DNA of 64,000 nucleotides from CBDCFV01 sp963664625 (GTDB lineage: Bacteria > Chloroflexota > Dehalococcoidia > Lucifugimonadales > UBA3495), in the NCBI GenBank assembly GCA_963664625.1, contig OY761541.1, positions 558,001 to 622,000 of the forward strand, read 5' to 3'. A program made the position numbers and the translations under genes. Position 1 is the stretch's first letter. Every line of letters begins with the position of its first letter. This document shows positions 5,833 through 14,548 of this stretch, in pieces. The notes under the pieces are model-generated. The model was given only the letters and a program-made list of their open reading frames with translations, was not told the origin of the DNA and did no database searches.

Positions 5833-7626
5833 CTATTCTTCTATCCAGATGTGCTCGACTATTGAACCGACCGCGGTCTGGATGGTGTCGGGGACGACGT
5901 AGCCGCCGGCGGCGGTCTTCATCTTGTTGTTGACCACGTTGTAAAAGGGCCGCCACTGGAAGATTATGTTCCCGTGGCCTTCCCCGGTAAGCAAGTAGTC
6001 CTCGATTTTTCTGAGAATCTTTTTCCGTTCCTCTATGTCCAATTCGGCGCTCTGCTGCTGGAACCACTCGATGTATTCGGGCGGCGGCTGCCAGCGGCTC
6101 CAAGCGCGGTCAGTGGGCATGAATTGGGCGTTCACGAAGTCGTCCGGGTCCAGGATGTTAATGCCGTATCCGGAGCCGCCAATAGCGTAACTGCCTGAGA
6201 TGTGCTCCGGGTTGACGGCCGCCAAGTCCTTGATAACCAGCTTGATTTCCAAGCCCAGGTTCCGTTTCATTTGTTCTTTGAACAAAGCCATGTAGTCCGG
6301 GAACCCGGCGGCAGTGAAGCTGGAGAGGGTAATTTCACCGATAGCGCTGGGCGGATCGTAGCCCGCCTCTTTCATCACCGCCACCGCATCGTCTATATCG
6401 TCCTGCTTGGTCCTGGGGCAACCGTCGCAACCGCCGAAACCGGGGAATTGCTTCAATTCCTCCGTAGAGTAGGAGTACCACTGGTCAGGAATGAATGGGG
6501 CCCCAACGGCATTTTTGCCATCTCCGAAGGTTTCCTGGAATTCCCAACGGTCAAGCGCAAGCCAAAGCGCTTTCCGCAGCTTCGGATTGCTCCAGACCGG
6601 GTCGTTGGTGTTCATGATTATGTCGCCCAAGGTTGCCGTCTTGGTGTAGTAGGCAGCCAAGTTAGGCTCTTGCTCCAGTTCGGCCACGTCTTCAGCAGAG
6701 ATGTTCATCACGGTCGTGCTTGACATCATCAGCCGTTCCGTTTTGTACCCGGATACGATGGTGCCGGCATCCACGATGGTGAAGGACTTGTAGCCATCCA
6801 GGTAGGGAAGCCCTTCCTTGAAATAGTCCGGGTTTCGTTCGAACTCATAGAAACTGCCCCGCTGCCACTCCTTGACCTTGAAGGGTCCGCTGCCCATCAC
6901 GTCTTCAAACCGCTCGAAGCCTTGCTCTTTCTGGGCCTCGGGGAGAATCAGCATGAAATCCACGCCCATCAACTGGAGGATGGCGGCGGAGGCGTACTTG
7001 AGGTGGATATCGACGGTGGTGTCGTTTACGACCTCGGCGCGGTCGATGTAAGGCCGGAGCAGACCGGTCCTGGGCCTGGGTTCGCCGGGTTCAATCCAGC
7101 GATTGATGCTAAATACTACGTCGGTCGCGGTCAGGGGAGTGCCATCCCACCACTTGGCGTTGTCGTGGATGACGAAGGTGTACTTGGAGCCGTCGTCGGA
7201 AAGGGTCCAGCTTTTGGCCAGGTCCGCCACCAACTCGGAAGTATTGGTAGGATCGAAGTACACCAACTGGTTGTGCAACGGGCTGCGGAACTGGGAGGAC
7301 TGGAGAGTACCCGCCGCGTGGACGTCGAACAGCTCGACGTCGCCGTAGTTCACCATGTTGATCACCCCTCCCTGCTTACCCGGAACGGCTTCGAGCACGG
7401 GAGTATCCGCCGCCATGGGCTCTGATTCCGCGGGGGCCTCTGTCGCCGCTATCGCCTCGGTTGGCTCCGGTGTCGCGGGCGCTTCGGTTGGCACAGCAGT
7501 CGGAGCTTGGGTAGGCGAGGCAGCGGGCTGCTCCGGTTGGGATGTACAGGCCATGCCGATAACCAAGGCGACGGCCAGAAGCACGGGTAGAAGAGTGTAG
7601 GGCCTGAGCAACGAGGAGAAGCGCAT
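5833..7626 (-). CDS. ABC transporter substrate-binding lipoprotein, family 5
   Basis: A 597-residue extracellular solute-binding protein of SBP family 5 (DppA/OppA/NikA). A signal segment (LLPVLLAVALVIGMAC) ends at Cys27, the likely lipidation site. A ~60-residue Pro/Thr/Ala/Glu-rich tether follows. The mature domain shows family landmarks such as LAKSWTLSDDGSKYTFVIHD, AKWWDGTPLTATDVVFSINR and MGSGPFKVKEW. It delivers a ligand, probably a peptide or similar organic solute, to the permeases encoded downstream. The gene is divergent from the racemase-like gene at 7766. The ligand cannot be assigned from sequence. Confidence 0.93.
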   Translation of the reverse strand: MRFSSLLRPYTLLPVLLAVALVIGMACTSQPEQPAASPTQAPTAVPTEAPATPEPTEAIAATEAPAESEPMAADTPVLEAVPGKQGGVINMVNYGDVELFDVHAAGTLQSSQFRSPLHNQLVYFDPTNTSELVADLAKSWTLSDDGSKYTFVIHDNAKWWDGTPLTATDVVFSINRWIEPGEPRPRTGLLRPYIDRAEVVNDTTVDIHLKYASAAILQLMGVDFMLILPEAQKEQGFERFEDVMGSGPFKVKEWQRGSFYEFERNPDYFKEGLPYLDGYKSFTIVDAGTIVSGYKTERLMMSSTTVMNISAEDVAELEQEPNLAAYYTKTATLGDIIMNTNDPVWSNPKLRKALWLALDRWEFQETFGDGKNAVGAPFIPDQWYSYSTEELKQFPGFGGCDGCPRTKQDDIDDAVAVMKEAGYDPPSAIGEITLSSFTAAGFPDYMALFKEQMKRNLGLEIKLVIKDLAAVNPEHISGSYAIGGSGYGINILDPDDFVNAQFMPTDRAWSRWQPPPEYIEWFQQQSAELDIEERKKILRKIEDYLLTGEGHGNIIFQWRPFYNVVNNKMKTAAGGYVVPDTIQTAVGSIVEHIWIEE

Positions 7627-7765
7627 GACCTGACCTCCAGACAGTAATCCTTGAAGCTGGTATCCTGTTGGGCGGTGGTCTCGGTAGAGGCGGGGGCTGG
7701 ATGGGAGCGTTTGGGTGATATTAAGAGTCCACTAGATTGTTGTCAACCGCTGAAGGAGGCCCTCA

Positions 7766-8521
7766 ATGGCTGTACGCAAACGCATCGGGGTGATGATGCC
7801 CACCACCAACACCACCGTGGAACCCGACTTCAACCGCATCGCCCCGCCGGGCGTCACCATCCATGCCCAGCACCTATGGCTCTCGTCCTTCCGCGAAGGG
7901 CCCGACGCCATCCGGGACGCTATGGACGAGATGAACGCCCAGTTGGAGCAGGGCGCTTGGTACTTGGCCCAAGGCAAGGTGGAAATCGTCAGCATGGTCG
8001 GCACCACCAACAGCTTCTACCGGGACCGGGCCTGGAGCAACGAGATGGAGCAGCTTATGTCCAAGGCATCCGGAGGACTGCCCGCGGTGGCCACCAGCCC
8101 GTCGGTGGTCCAGGCCCTCAACCACTTTGGCGCAAAGAAAATCTCCGTGGCCACGCCCTATCCCGACTGGAGCAACGAGCGTCTGAAGCTCTACTTCGAC
8201 TCCGCCGGGTTCGACGTGCTCAACGTGGAGGGCGAGCCTTGGGCCGCCCAAGCCGGTCCCCAAGGGATGAACGACCAGGACCCGGAGTTGATAGTGGAGT
8301 TTGCTTCCAAGGTCTGCCGCGACGACGCCGACGCGCTCTTTTGCGCCTGCACCGGTTGGCGCGCCATGGAGGCCGCCGCCGAGCTTGAGCAGCGCCTCGG
8401 CAAGCCGGTGGTGACGTCAGTCCAAGCCACCGCTTGGCGCACCTTCCGTAAGGTTGGCATCACCCAGTCCATCAGCGGCTCCGGCAGCCTTCTCGAGCAG
8501 ATGCCGCCGGTGGAGGACTGA
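7766..8521 (+). CDS. Asp/Glu racemase-superfamily enzyme, arylmalonate decarboxylase/maleate isomerase group
   Basis: A 251-residue cytosolic enzyme with the N-terminal motif RIGVMMPTTNTTVEPDFNRI, typical of the maleate isomerase/arylmalonate decarboxylase branch. These enzymes use one or two cysteines in two pseudo-symmetric halves. The second position is kept (C195 in FCACTGWRAME). The first position, Cys in maleate isomerase (CTS), is glycine here (G79 in SMVGTTNSF). A Gly/Cys pair is the arrangement known from arylmalonate decarboxylase. The ribosome site GAAGGAGG precedes ATG 7766. The gene stands before a thiolase and divergent from an importer, in line with organic-acid catabolism. The substrate is unknown. 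Confidence 0.8.
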   Translation: MAVRKRIGVMMPTTNTTVEPDFNRIAPPGVTIHAQHLWLSSFREGPDAIRDAMDEMNAQLEQGAWYLAQGKVEIVSMVGTTNSFYRDRAWSNEMEQLMSKASGGLPAVATSPSVVQALNHFGAKKISVATPYPDWSNERLKLYFDSAGFDVLNVEGEPWAAQAGPQGMNDQDPELIVEFASKVCRDDADALFCACTGWRAMEAAAELEQRLGKPVVTSVQATAWRTFRKVGITQSISGSGSLLEQMPPVED

Positions 8522-8543
8522 CTAACCATCCAAAACCTTGTCG

Positions 8544-8590
8544 CAGCACCCAACTCGTCATTCCCGCGCAGGCGGGAATCCATAGGCCCC
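8544..8590. repeat. ATTCCCGC-N4-GCGGGAAT palindromic repeat
   Basis: The hairpin core is at 8560-8579, flanked on the left by GCAGCACCCAACTCGTC and on the right by CCATAGGCC. The flanks are shared with the copies at 9983 and 15214, so the repeat unit is longer than the hairpin. It lies between the racemase-like gene and the thiolase gene. Confidence 0.8.
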
Positions 8591-8725
8591 GGCCAACGAT
8601 ATGGGGGAATCAACGAGACCTGCTGGGCATGAGATGGTCTTTAATCGACAGGGGTTGCTTCACGGGTTATCATACCTGCTGACGCAACCACTGGTTGGAA
8701 TTTTCGTTAACGAAGAGAGGAAAAA

Positions 8726-9925
8726 ATGCGAGAAGTCGCTATTGTTTCACCGGTTCGCACGCCCGTGGGGGGCTTCGGCGGCAGTATGCGAGGCGTATCC
8801 GCGGCGGAGTTGGCCAGCATCGTCATCCAGGAGTCCTTGAACCGCGCCGGGCTCGAGGCCGACAAGGTTGACGACGTGATCCTGGGCCACGGTTACCCCA
8901 GCGGGGAGAACCCCGCCATCGGGCGGCTGGCCGGGTTGAAGGCCGGACTGCCAATCGAGGTGCCGGGGTACCAGTTGGACCGCCGTTGCTCCTCCGGCCT
9001 TCAGGCCATCCTCAACGCCTCCATGCTCGTCCAGACCGAGAACGCCGACGTGGTCGTCGCCGGCGGCGTCGAGAGCATGAGCAACGCCGAGTTCTACACC
9101 AACGAGACCCGCTGGGGCGCCCGCTTCGGCTCGGTGACCATGCACGACCGGCTTAACCGCGCCAGGGAGACCATGTCGCCCGACGAACGGTTCGGCTACA
9201 TATCCGGCATGATCGAGACCGCCGAAAACCTGGCCAAGCAGTACGAAATCACCCGGCAGGAACAGGACGAATACGCCCTGCGCAGCCACCAGCGGGCCGT
9301 CGCCGCTTCCGAGGGCGGCAGGTTTCAGGACGAGATAGTGGCGGTGCCCGTCCCGCAACGCCGCGGCGACCCGGTCCCCTTCGGCAAGGACGAGGGCCCC
9401 CGCTCAGACACGTCGATGGAGGTCCTGGGCCGGTTGCGCCCGATTATCCGGGAAGGAACCGTGACCGCCGGCAACGCCAGCAGCCAGAACGACGCCGCTT
9501 CGGTCTGCTTAGTGGTCGCGGCGGACAAGCTGGAGGAACTGGGCCTGAAGGCTATGGGCTACCTGCGTGGGTGGGCCGTCACCGGCTGCCACCCCGCCTA
9601 CATGGGCATCGGCCCTGTGGGGGCGACGTCCAAGGTCATGGGCAAGGTCGGACTGTCCCTCGACGACATGGACCTGATCGAACTCAATGAAGCCTTCGCC
9701 GCCCAGGTCCTGTCCGTCCTGCGCGAGTGGAAGCTGCCCAACGAAGACAAGCTCAACGTCAACGGTTCCGGCATTTCCTTGGGCCACCCCATCGCCGCTA
9801 CCGGCGCCCGCATCCTGACCACCCTCCTCCACGAAATGGAGCGCCGCGACGCCCAGTTCGGCCTGGAGACCATGTGCGTCGGCGGCGGCCAGGGCGTCGC
9901 GGCGGTCTTCGAGCGCAAAAACTAG
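8726..9925 (+). CDS. Thiolase (acetyl-CoA C-acyltransferase)
   Basis: A 399-residue type II thiolase, normal family length. The acylated nucleophile is C88 in LDRRCSSGLQAI. The C-terminal catalytic motifs are NEAFAAQVL, GSGISLGHPIAATGARI (His) and TMCVGGGQGVAAVF (Cys acting as base). It splits 3-oxoacyl-CoA with CoA or condenses two acyl-CoAs; direction cannot be told from sequence. A purine-rich site AGAGGAAAAA precedes the ATG. Neighbours are catabolic oxidoreductases, which favours a degradative role. Confidence 0.95.
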   Translation: MREVAIVSPVRTPVGGFGGSMRGVSAAELASIVIQESLNRAGLEADKVDDVILGHGYPSGENPAIGRLAGLKAGLPIEVPGYQLDRRCSSGLQAILNASMLVQTENADVVVAGGVESMSNAEFYTNETRWGARFGSVTMHDRLNRARETMSPDERFGYISGMIETAENLAKQYEITRQEQDEYALRSHQRAVAASEGGRFQDEIVAVPVPQRRGDPVPFGKDEGPRSDTSMEVLGRLRPIIREGTVTAGNASSQNDAASVCLVVAADKLEELGLKAMGYLRGWAVTGCHPAYMGIGPVGATSKVMGKVGLSLDDMDLIELNEAFAAQVLSVLREWKLPNEDKLNVNGSGISLGHPIAATGARILTTLLHEMERRDAQFGLETMCVGGGQGVAAVFERKN

Positions 9926-9963
9926 ACGCTATCTCACAACTCGTTGCAGACCCAACCCGTCCG

Positions 9964-10010
9964 TTGCAACACTAAACCCGTCATTCCCGCGAAGGCGGGA
10001 ATCCAGAAAT
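9964..10010. repeat. ATTCCCGC-N4-GCGGGAAT palindromic repeat
   Basis: The hairpin core is at 9983-10002 with the shared flank ACTAAACCCGTC on the left and CCAGAAATGCC on the right. It lies between the thiolase and GMC oxidoreductase genes. Confidence 0.8.
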
Positions 10011-10047
10011 GCCGGGGATAGCCCAGCGTCACCACGCAGGAGGATAT

Positions 10048-11643
10048 ATGGCAACTGACCGAGACATTGCCGACGTTTTGGTAATCGGAGCGGGCGCTTC
10101 CGGGGCGGCCTTTACTTGGAGTATGAGCCAGGCCGGCATCAAGGTGGTCTGCTTGGAGCAGGGGGGATGGGTGCCTCCCGATGCCTTCCCCACCAGCGAG
10201 CCCGGCGCCCAGATTCACTGGCAGACCGACTTCCACCCCAGCCCCAACGTCCGGGGACTTCCCGAGGACTACCCGCTCAACGAGTCGGAAACACCCATCT
10301 CGCCCCTGATGTTCAACGCCGTTGGAGGCAGCACCATCCACTGGGGTTCCCACATTCCGCGATTCCATCCGTCAGACTTCCGGTTGCAGACCGTTGACGG
10401 CGTCGCCGACGACTGGCCCCTGTCCTACGCGGAACTGGAACCCTACTACGACCAGAACGACCGGATAATCGGCATTTCCGGGTTGCGCGGCGACCCTGCC
10501 TATCCTCCCAAGCCCGAGCGGCCCTGTCCGCCTCTGTCCATCCGTCCCGGAGGGCAGGTGCTGGCCAAGGGGTTCGACAAGCTCGGCTGGCACTGGTGGT
10601 CGTCGGACACCGCCCTTTCGTCCGTCCCTTATGACGGGCGTATGCCCGACAACGGCGGCTACCTGCGGTCATCCGCCGCGACCGACTTGAACTACTGGCC
10701 CAAGGCGTTGCGGCAGAACGCCCGGCTGGTGACCCACGCCCGCGTCCGGGAAATCCTGGTTGACAAGTCCGGCCGCGCCACCGGCGCCCTGTACTACGAC
10801 AGCGAAGGCAACTTGTTGGAGCAGCGCGCCAAGGTCGTGGTCATGGCCTGCAATGGCGTGGGCACCGCCCGCCTGCTGCTCAACTCCAAGTCCAACCTGT
10901 TTCCCGACGGATTGGCCAACAGTTCCGGCTTGGTCGGCAAGAACCTGATGCACCACCCCGCCGGCGTGGTGGTCGGGTTCGTCGACGAGTGGCTGGGAGT
11001 TGACGACGGCCCTCGCGGCAGCACCATGTTGAGCCAAGAGTTTTACGAGACCGACACCAGCCGGGGCTTCGTGCGGGGCTATGACCTGCAGGTGATGGGG
11101 CAAGGCTCCTCGCCTTTGGCTACCGCGCTGGGCGGTCTCCTGGGTATTCGTGTCCCCTGGGGCGCAGGCCACCACGAGACTTTCCGGGAAAGGTTCGGCC
11201 ACGCCATCGGCATCACCATCATGACCGAAGACCTGCCCGAGGATCACAACCAAGTAACACTGGACCCGGACCTTACCGACAGCCACGGGATACCGGCCCC
11301 CAGGATACACTACACTCTCAGCGAGAATACAAGCCGGATGCTCGACCACGGCTTGGCCCGCGCCTCTGAAGCCCTGGAAGCCGCCGGCGCCAAGAACCTC
11401 CTGTCGGACAAGGTGCGCCGCAACGCCGGCTGGCACCTGCTGGGCACCGCCCGGATGGGCAACGACCCCTCTGCCTCAGTAGTGGACCGCTGGGGCCGGG
11501 CCCACGACGTGCCCAACCTGTTCATTATCGACGGCAGCATCTTCACCACCGGCGCGTGCATCAACCCCACGCCCACTATCCAATCGCTGGCCCTGCGCTC
11601 TGCCGACTATCTCAAGGGAGAAGGACAGGACACCATTCGCTGA
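10048..11643 (+). CDS. GMC-family FAD oxidoreductase
   Basis: A ~531-residue flavoprotein starting at ATG 10048, eight bases after an AGGAGG site; an in-frame upstream ATG at 10009 lies in the repeat and is rejected. The FAD dinucleotide motif is VLVIGAGASGAAFTWSMSQA. The second GMC signature shows as FNAVGGSTIHWGSHIPR. The C-terminal domain holds the catalytic His region GWHLLGTARMGNDP and NPTPTIQSLALRSADYL. GMC enzymes oxidise alcohols, sugars or gluconate-like acids. There is no signal peptide, so it is probably cytosolic. Substrate unknown. Confidence 0.92.
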   Translation: MATDRDIADVLVIGAGASGAAFTWSMSQAGIKVVCLEQGGWVPPDAFPTSEPGAQIHWQTDFHPSPNVRGLPEDYPLNESETPISPLMFNAVGGSTIHWGSHIPRFHPSDFRLQTVDGVADDWPLSYAELEPYYDQNDRIIGISGLRGDPAYPPKPERPCPPLSIRPGGQVLAKGFDKLGWHWWSSDTALSSVPYDGRMPDNGGYLRSSAATDLNYWPKALRQNARLVTHARVREILVDKSGRATGALYYDSEGNLLEQRAKVVVMACNGVGTARLLLNSKSNLFPDGLANSSGLVGKNLMHHPAGVVVGFVDEWLGVDDGPRGSTMLSQEFYETDTSRGFVRGYDLQVMGQGSSPLATALGGLLGIRVPWGAGHHETFRERFGHAIGITIMTEDLPEDHNQVTLDPDLTDSHGIPAPRIHYTLSENTSRMLDHGLARASEALEAAGAKNLLSDKVRRNAGWHLLGTARMGNDPSASVVDRWGRAHDVPNLFIIDGSIFTTGACINPTPTIQSLALRSADYLKGEGQDTIR

Positions 11644-12029
11644 CCGGGTTACCAGTACCCGACAACACGCCAAGGTCTTTGGGTTGCCCGTCCGGGGCGT
11701 CCAAAACGCGGTTGCTGCGCGCACCACCACGTTATCCCGTAGGGCAACCCTTGTGGTTGCCCCTGACTTTTTCGTGATCAAACCTCGGCGTTATGACGCC
11801 CCGCCATCATCCCCACCGCTCCAGACTAAAGGAACGCTCCAGTCAAGGAAACCCGAAGGAGCGCGGGCGTCCCGCCCGCCCCATTCGCAGTGCTATCGGG
11901 AACAGTCCAGCCCATTGACACTCCAAAGGTCAAACTTTAGGATAGCCGGGTGCCGGGGCAGTTTATGGATGCCCCGATTTTCCTCTCAGATGCGGGTATA
12001 TGACCGCTACAACAGCGAGGTGATTTCTA
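11644..12029. other. 386-base intergenic region with hairpin repeats
   Basis: No convincing gene is seen here. A hairpin GGGCAACC-CTTGT-GGTTGCCC lies near 11743-11763 and may end GMC transcription, though it lacks a T-run. A GC-rich stretch near 11855-11882 (GCGCGGGCGTCCCGCCCGCC) is also self-complementary. The last ~60 bases are AT-richer and probably hold the promoter of the NHL-repeat gene. Confidence 0.6.
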
Positions 12030-12977
12030 ATGGCTGACGAGGTTTACGGGTCTGGCGATTTCCAGTACAAGTTCGTGGAAGACTGGGCCAAGATTCCCGA
12101 CGGGATGGCCTTCCACGAGTGCCCCGGCGTGGCCGTCGACTCCCAGGACAACGTTTACGTCCTGACCCGCGGCGAACACCCCATCATGGTGTTCGACCGG
12201 GAGGGCAACTTCATCCGCAGCTTCGGCGAGGGCCTGTTCAGCAACCGCACCCACGGCCTGTACATTGCCCATGACGATTCCCTTCTTGCCGCCGACGACG
12301 GCATCCACACCATCCAGAAGTTCAACCCTGAAGGCGACAAATTGATGGAGATCGGCGAGCGGAACCAGCCCGCCCCCGCTTGGAGCGGGCAAGCCTTCAA
12401 CCGCCCCACCTCCGCCGCCATCATGCCCAGCAACGGCGACGTGTACGTCTCCGACGGCTACGGTAACTCCCGCATCCACGTGTTCACCGGCTCCGGCGAG
12501 TACAAGTTCTCTTGGGGCGAACCCGGCATCGACGCCGGCCAGTTCATCCGCCCCCACAACATCGCCGTCGACAGCAACGACCGGGTCTACGTGGTAGACC
12601 GCGAAGCCCACCGCATCCAGATTTTCGACCCCCAAGGCAACTTCATAACCATGTGGAACAACATCCACCGCCCCGACTCCATGGTGCTGTGGCAGGACCA
12701 CATCTACGTCGGTGAGTTGAACGGCATGGGCGGCGTAGACGAGGCGCCGGGGCTGGGCCACCGGGTCACGATCTACGATCTGGACGGAAACCGCGTCTGC
12801 ATGTTCGGCACTCCCGAAGAGGGTGAAGGCCCCGGCCAGTTCATCGCCCCCCACGGCATCGCCGTGGACTCCAAAGGAGACCTCTACGTGGCCGAAGTGT
12901 CCTTCACCATCCGCGGCTCCAAAATGGACCCGCCCAAGGTGCTCCGCAGTTTCTCCAAGTATGAGCGTCAGTGGTAG
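12030..12977 (+). CDS. NHL-repeat six-bladed beta-propeller protein
   Basis: A 315-residue protein made of repeated NHL blades: FHECPGVAVDSQDNVYVLTR, FNRPTSAAIMPSNGDVYVSD, FIRPHNIAVDSNDRVYVVDR and FIAPHGIAVDSKGDLYVAEV. Each is followed by a 'h.i.vfd..G.f...' strand. The family includes peptidyl-alpha-hydroxyglycine amidating-lyase-like and lactonase-like propellers. No signal peptide is seen, so it is likely cytosolic. The function of this branch in environmental Chloroflexota is unknown. A perfect hairpin follows the stop. Confidence 0.85.
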   Translation: MADEVYGSGDFQYKFVEDWAKIPDGMAFHECPGVAVDSQDNVYVLTRGEHPIMVFDREGNFIRSFGEGLFSNRTHGLYIAHDDSLLAADDGIHTIQKFNPEGDKLMEIGERNQPAPAWSGQAFNRPTSAAIMPSNGDVYVSDGYGNSRIHVFTGSGEYKFSWGEPGIDAGQFIRPHNIAVDSNDRVYVVDREAHRIQIFDPQGNFITMWNNIHRPDSMVLWQDHIYVGELNGMGGVDEAPGLGHRVTIYDLDGNRVCMFGTPEEGEGPGQFIAPHGIAVDSKGDLYVAEVSFTIRGSKMDPPKVLRSFSKYERQW

Positions 12978-12985
12978 AAATAAAA

Positions 12986-13025
12986 CGAAATCGGTGCGCC
13001 TCCCATGGGAGGCGCACCGATTTCG
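12986..13025. terminator. Perfect 40-base palindrome, probable transcription terminator
   Basis: CGAAATCGGTGCGCCTCCCA and its exact complement form a 40-base perfect palindrome nine bases after the NHL gene. There is no strong T-run, but the flanking TAAAACGAAAT/ATTTCG gives a modest A/T context on both strands. Confidence 0.65.
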
Positions 13026-13028
13026 AAC

Positions 13029-13409
13029 GTGAAGAAGAGAACCGTGGTAACAGTTGAGCTTTTTATCGGGGCCTGGATTTCACTGCTGTTGATAGGCACC
13101 GGCGCTTTCTACTGGATCATGTCAGAATTCCGGGCACTAAGAGCTGAAAACCGGGCGACACGAGAGGAATTGCGCCAGGAAATCCGGGCGACACGAGAGG
13201 AATTGCACCAGGAAATCCGGGCGACACGAGAGGAATTGCACCAGGAAATCCGGGCGACACGAGAGGAATTGCGCCAAGAAATCCAAGGCGAGGCACAAGA
13301 ACGCCGGACGGATGTCCAGCGCATATTGGAGGCGCTTTATTTTCACCGCCACGATCCTGACGGCACGGCGATATTCTACCCGCCCTCGCAGACGCCGCAG
13401 GCAGACTGA
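13029..13409 (+). CDS. Membrane-anchored coiled-coil protein with 11-residue repeats
   Basis: I chose GTG 13029 as start, because the upstream ATG at 13005 lies inside the palindrome. The ~126-residue protein has an N-terminal membrane helix (VTVELFIGAWISLLLIGTGA FYWIM). A long charged coiled coil follows, built from four copies of the 11-residue unit RATREELHQEI, and a short tail ending PPSQTPQAD. The 11-residue periodicity suggests a right-handed or hendecad coiled coil. Function is unknown. The DNA repeat is 33 bases long and nearly identical between copies, which points to recent expansion. Confidence 0.65.
   Translation: MKKRTVVTVELFIGAWISLLLIGTGAFYWIMSEFRALRAENRATREELRQEIRATREELHQEIRATREELHQEIRATREELRQEIQGEAQERRTDVQRILEALYFHRHDPDGTAIFYPPSQTPQAD
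13152..13283 (+). repeat. 33-base tandem repeat, four copies, inside a coding region
   Basis: Units beginning CGGGCGACACGAGAGGAATT start at 13152, 13185, 13218 and 13251. Copies differ only at a G/A or C/A site or two. They encode RATREELxQEI. Confidence 0.9.
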
Positions 13410-13447
13410 CCTGAGGTACGGCGACACCTTACAGGAGCAGCAGACCC

Positions 13448-14506
13448 TTGACTGATATTGGCGAGACAACAACCGTTAATTGGGACGATGCCCTCGAAGC
13501 CATCGAACGCTGCTACGAACTGGGCTGGACTGACGGTTTGCCGGTGGTGCCGCCGACAGAGCAGCGGGTGGCCCAATTCCTGGAGCAGTCCGGCCGCCCG
13601 GCGTCGGAGGTTGTGGGGGAACTGCCGGAGCGGCGCAGGGAAATCACCGTCGGCAAGGTTGCCGCAAACGCGGTGATGGCAGGGTGCCTGCCCGAATACA
13701 TGCCGGTGGTGCTGACCGCCGCCTCCGCGATGCTCGATCCCACCTTCAACCTCATCGGCCCGTCCTCCAGCATGGGCGGCGCGGGCATCCTGGTCATAGT
13801 AAACGGCCCGAAAACGCGGGAGTTGGGCATCAATTCCCGCAACAACCTGTTCGGGCCGGGCAACCGGGCCAACGCCACCATCGGGAGGGCCATCCGGCTG
13901 ATCCTGATGAACGCCTGCGCGTCCATTCCCGGCTTGTTTGACCGCAGCGTCATCGGGCATCCGGGAAAATACAGCTATTGCATCGCCGAGGCCGAAACCG
14001 ATACCCACTGGACTCCACTCCATGTGGAGCGGGGATTCACCGCCGAGCAAAGCACCGTCACCGTGTTTGCGTCCGAAGGTCCCCGGCAAGTCCGCGCAGT
14101 GGGGCAGCCCACCGCAATCCTCGACAGTATCGTTGACGCCGCCTCCACTCTGGGCACGAGCATGGCCATGACCGGGTCGGTCGGAGACCGTCACGACGAT
14201 ATTCGGCAGGGCCAGATCGCCGTCACCATCGCCGGCAACTCCAGGCTGTGGCAGGACTGGACCAAGAAACAGGTCCGGGAGTACCTGCACAGCCGTATCC
14301 GCCGCTCGGTGGCCGACTTAAAGAGCGTACACGGATTGCCGGGCGACTTGGAAAGCGGCGACGAAGACTCGTATGTGTCTCTGGTTCCAAGCCCGGATGA
14401 CATACTCTTGGTGTTTGCGGGTGGAGAAGAGTCCAACGCCGCTTCGGTAATACCCAGTTGGGGGCCCAAAATAGGCTCAACCGCGGTGACCCACGAGATA
14501 AAATAG
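13448..14506 (+). CDS. Conserved protein of unknown function paired with the UGSC selenoprotein
   Basis: A 352-residue soluble protein. Distinctive conserved-looking stretches are CYELGWTDGLPVVPPTEQRV at the N-terminus, KVAANAVMAGCLPEYMPVVL, a glycine-rich SSSMGGAGILVIVNGP, and RLILMNACASIPGLFDRS. I do not recognise a named fold or domain. The gene ends 42 bases before the selenoprotein start, and the same strand and spacing suggest an operon. Cysteines at CYELG, AGCLPEY, NACAS and YSYCIAE could serve redox chemistry with the partner, but this is inference. A TTG start at 13448 is used; the protein reads well from there. Confidence 0.7.
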   Translation: MTDIGETTTVNWDDALEAIERCYELGWTDGLPVVPPTEQRVAQFLEQSGRPASEVVGELPERRREITVGKVAANAVMAGCLPEYMPVVLTAASAMLDPTFNLIGPSSSMGGAGILVIVNGPKTRELGINSRNNLFGPGNRANATIGRAIRLILMNACASIPGLFDRSVIGHPGKYSYCIAEAETDTHWTPLHVERGFTAEQSTVTVFASEGPRQVRAVGQPTAILDSIVDAASTLGTSMAMTGSVGDRHDDIRQGQIAVTIAGNSRLWQDWTKKQVREYLHSRIRRSVADLKSVHGLPGDLESGDEDSYVSLVPSPDDILLVFAGGEESNAASVIPSWGPKIGSTAVTHEIK

Positions 14507-14548
14507 AGGCTGGACAACGTTACCCAAGCAAGGTTTCAGGAGGTCAAA

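Noticed and set aside
13152..13283. CRISPR array
   Set aside because: The repeats are direct, contiguous, without spacers, and encode a regular coiled coil.
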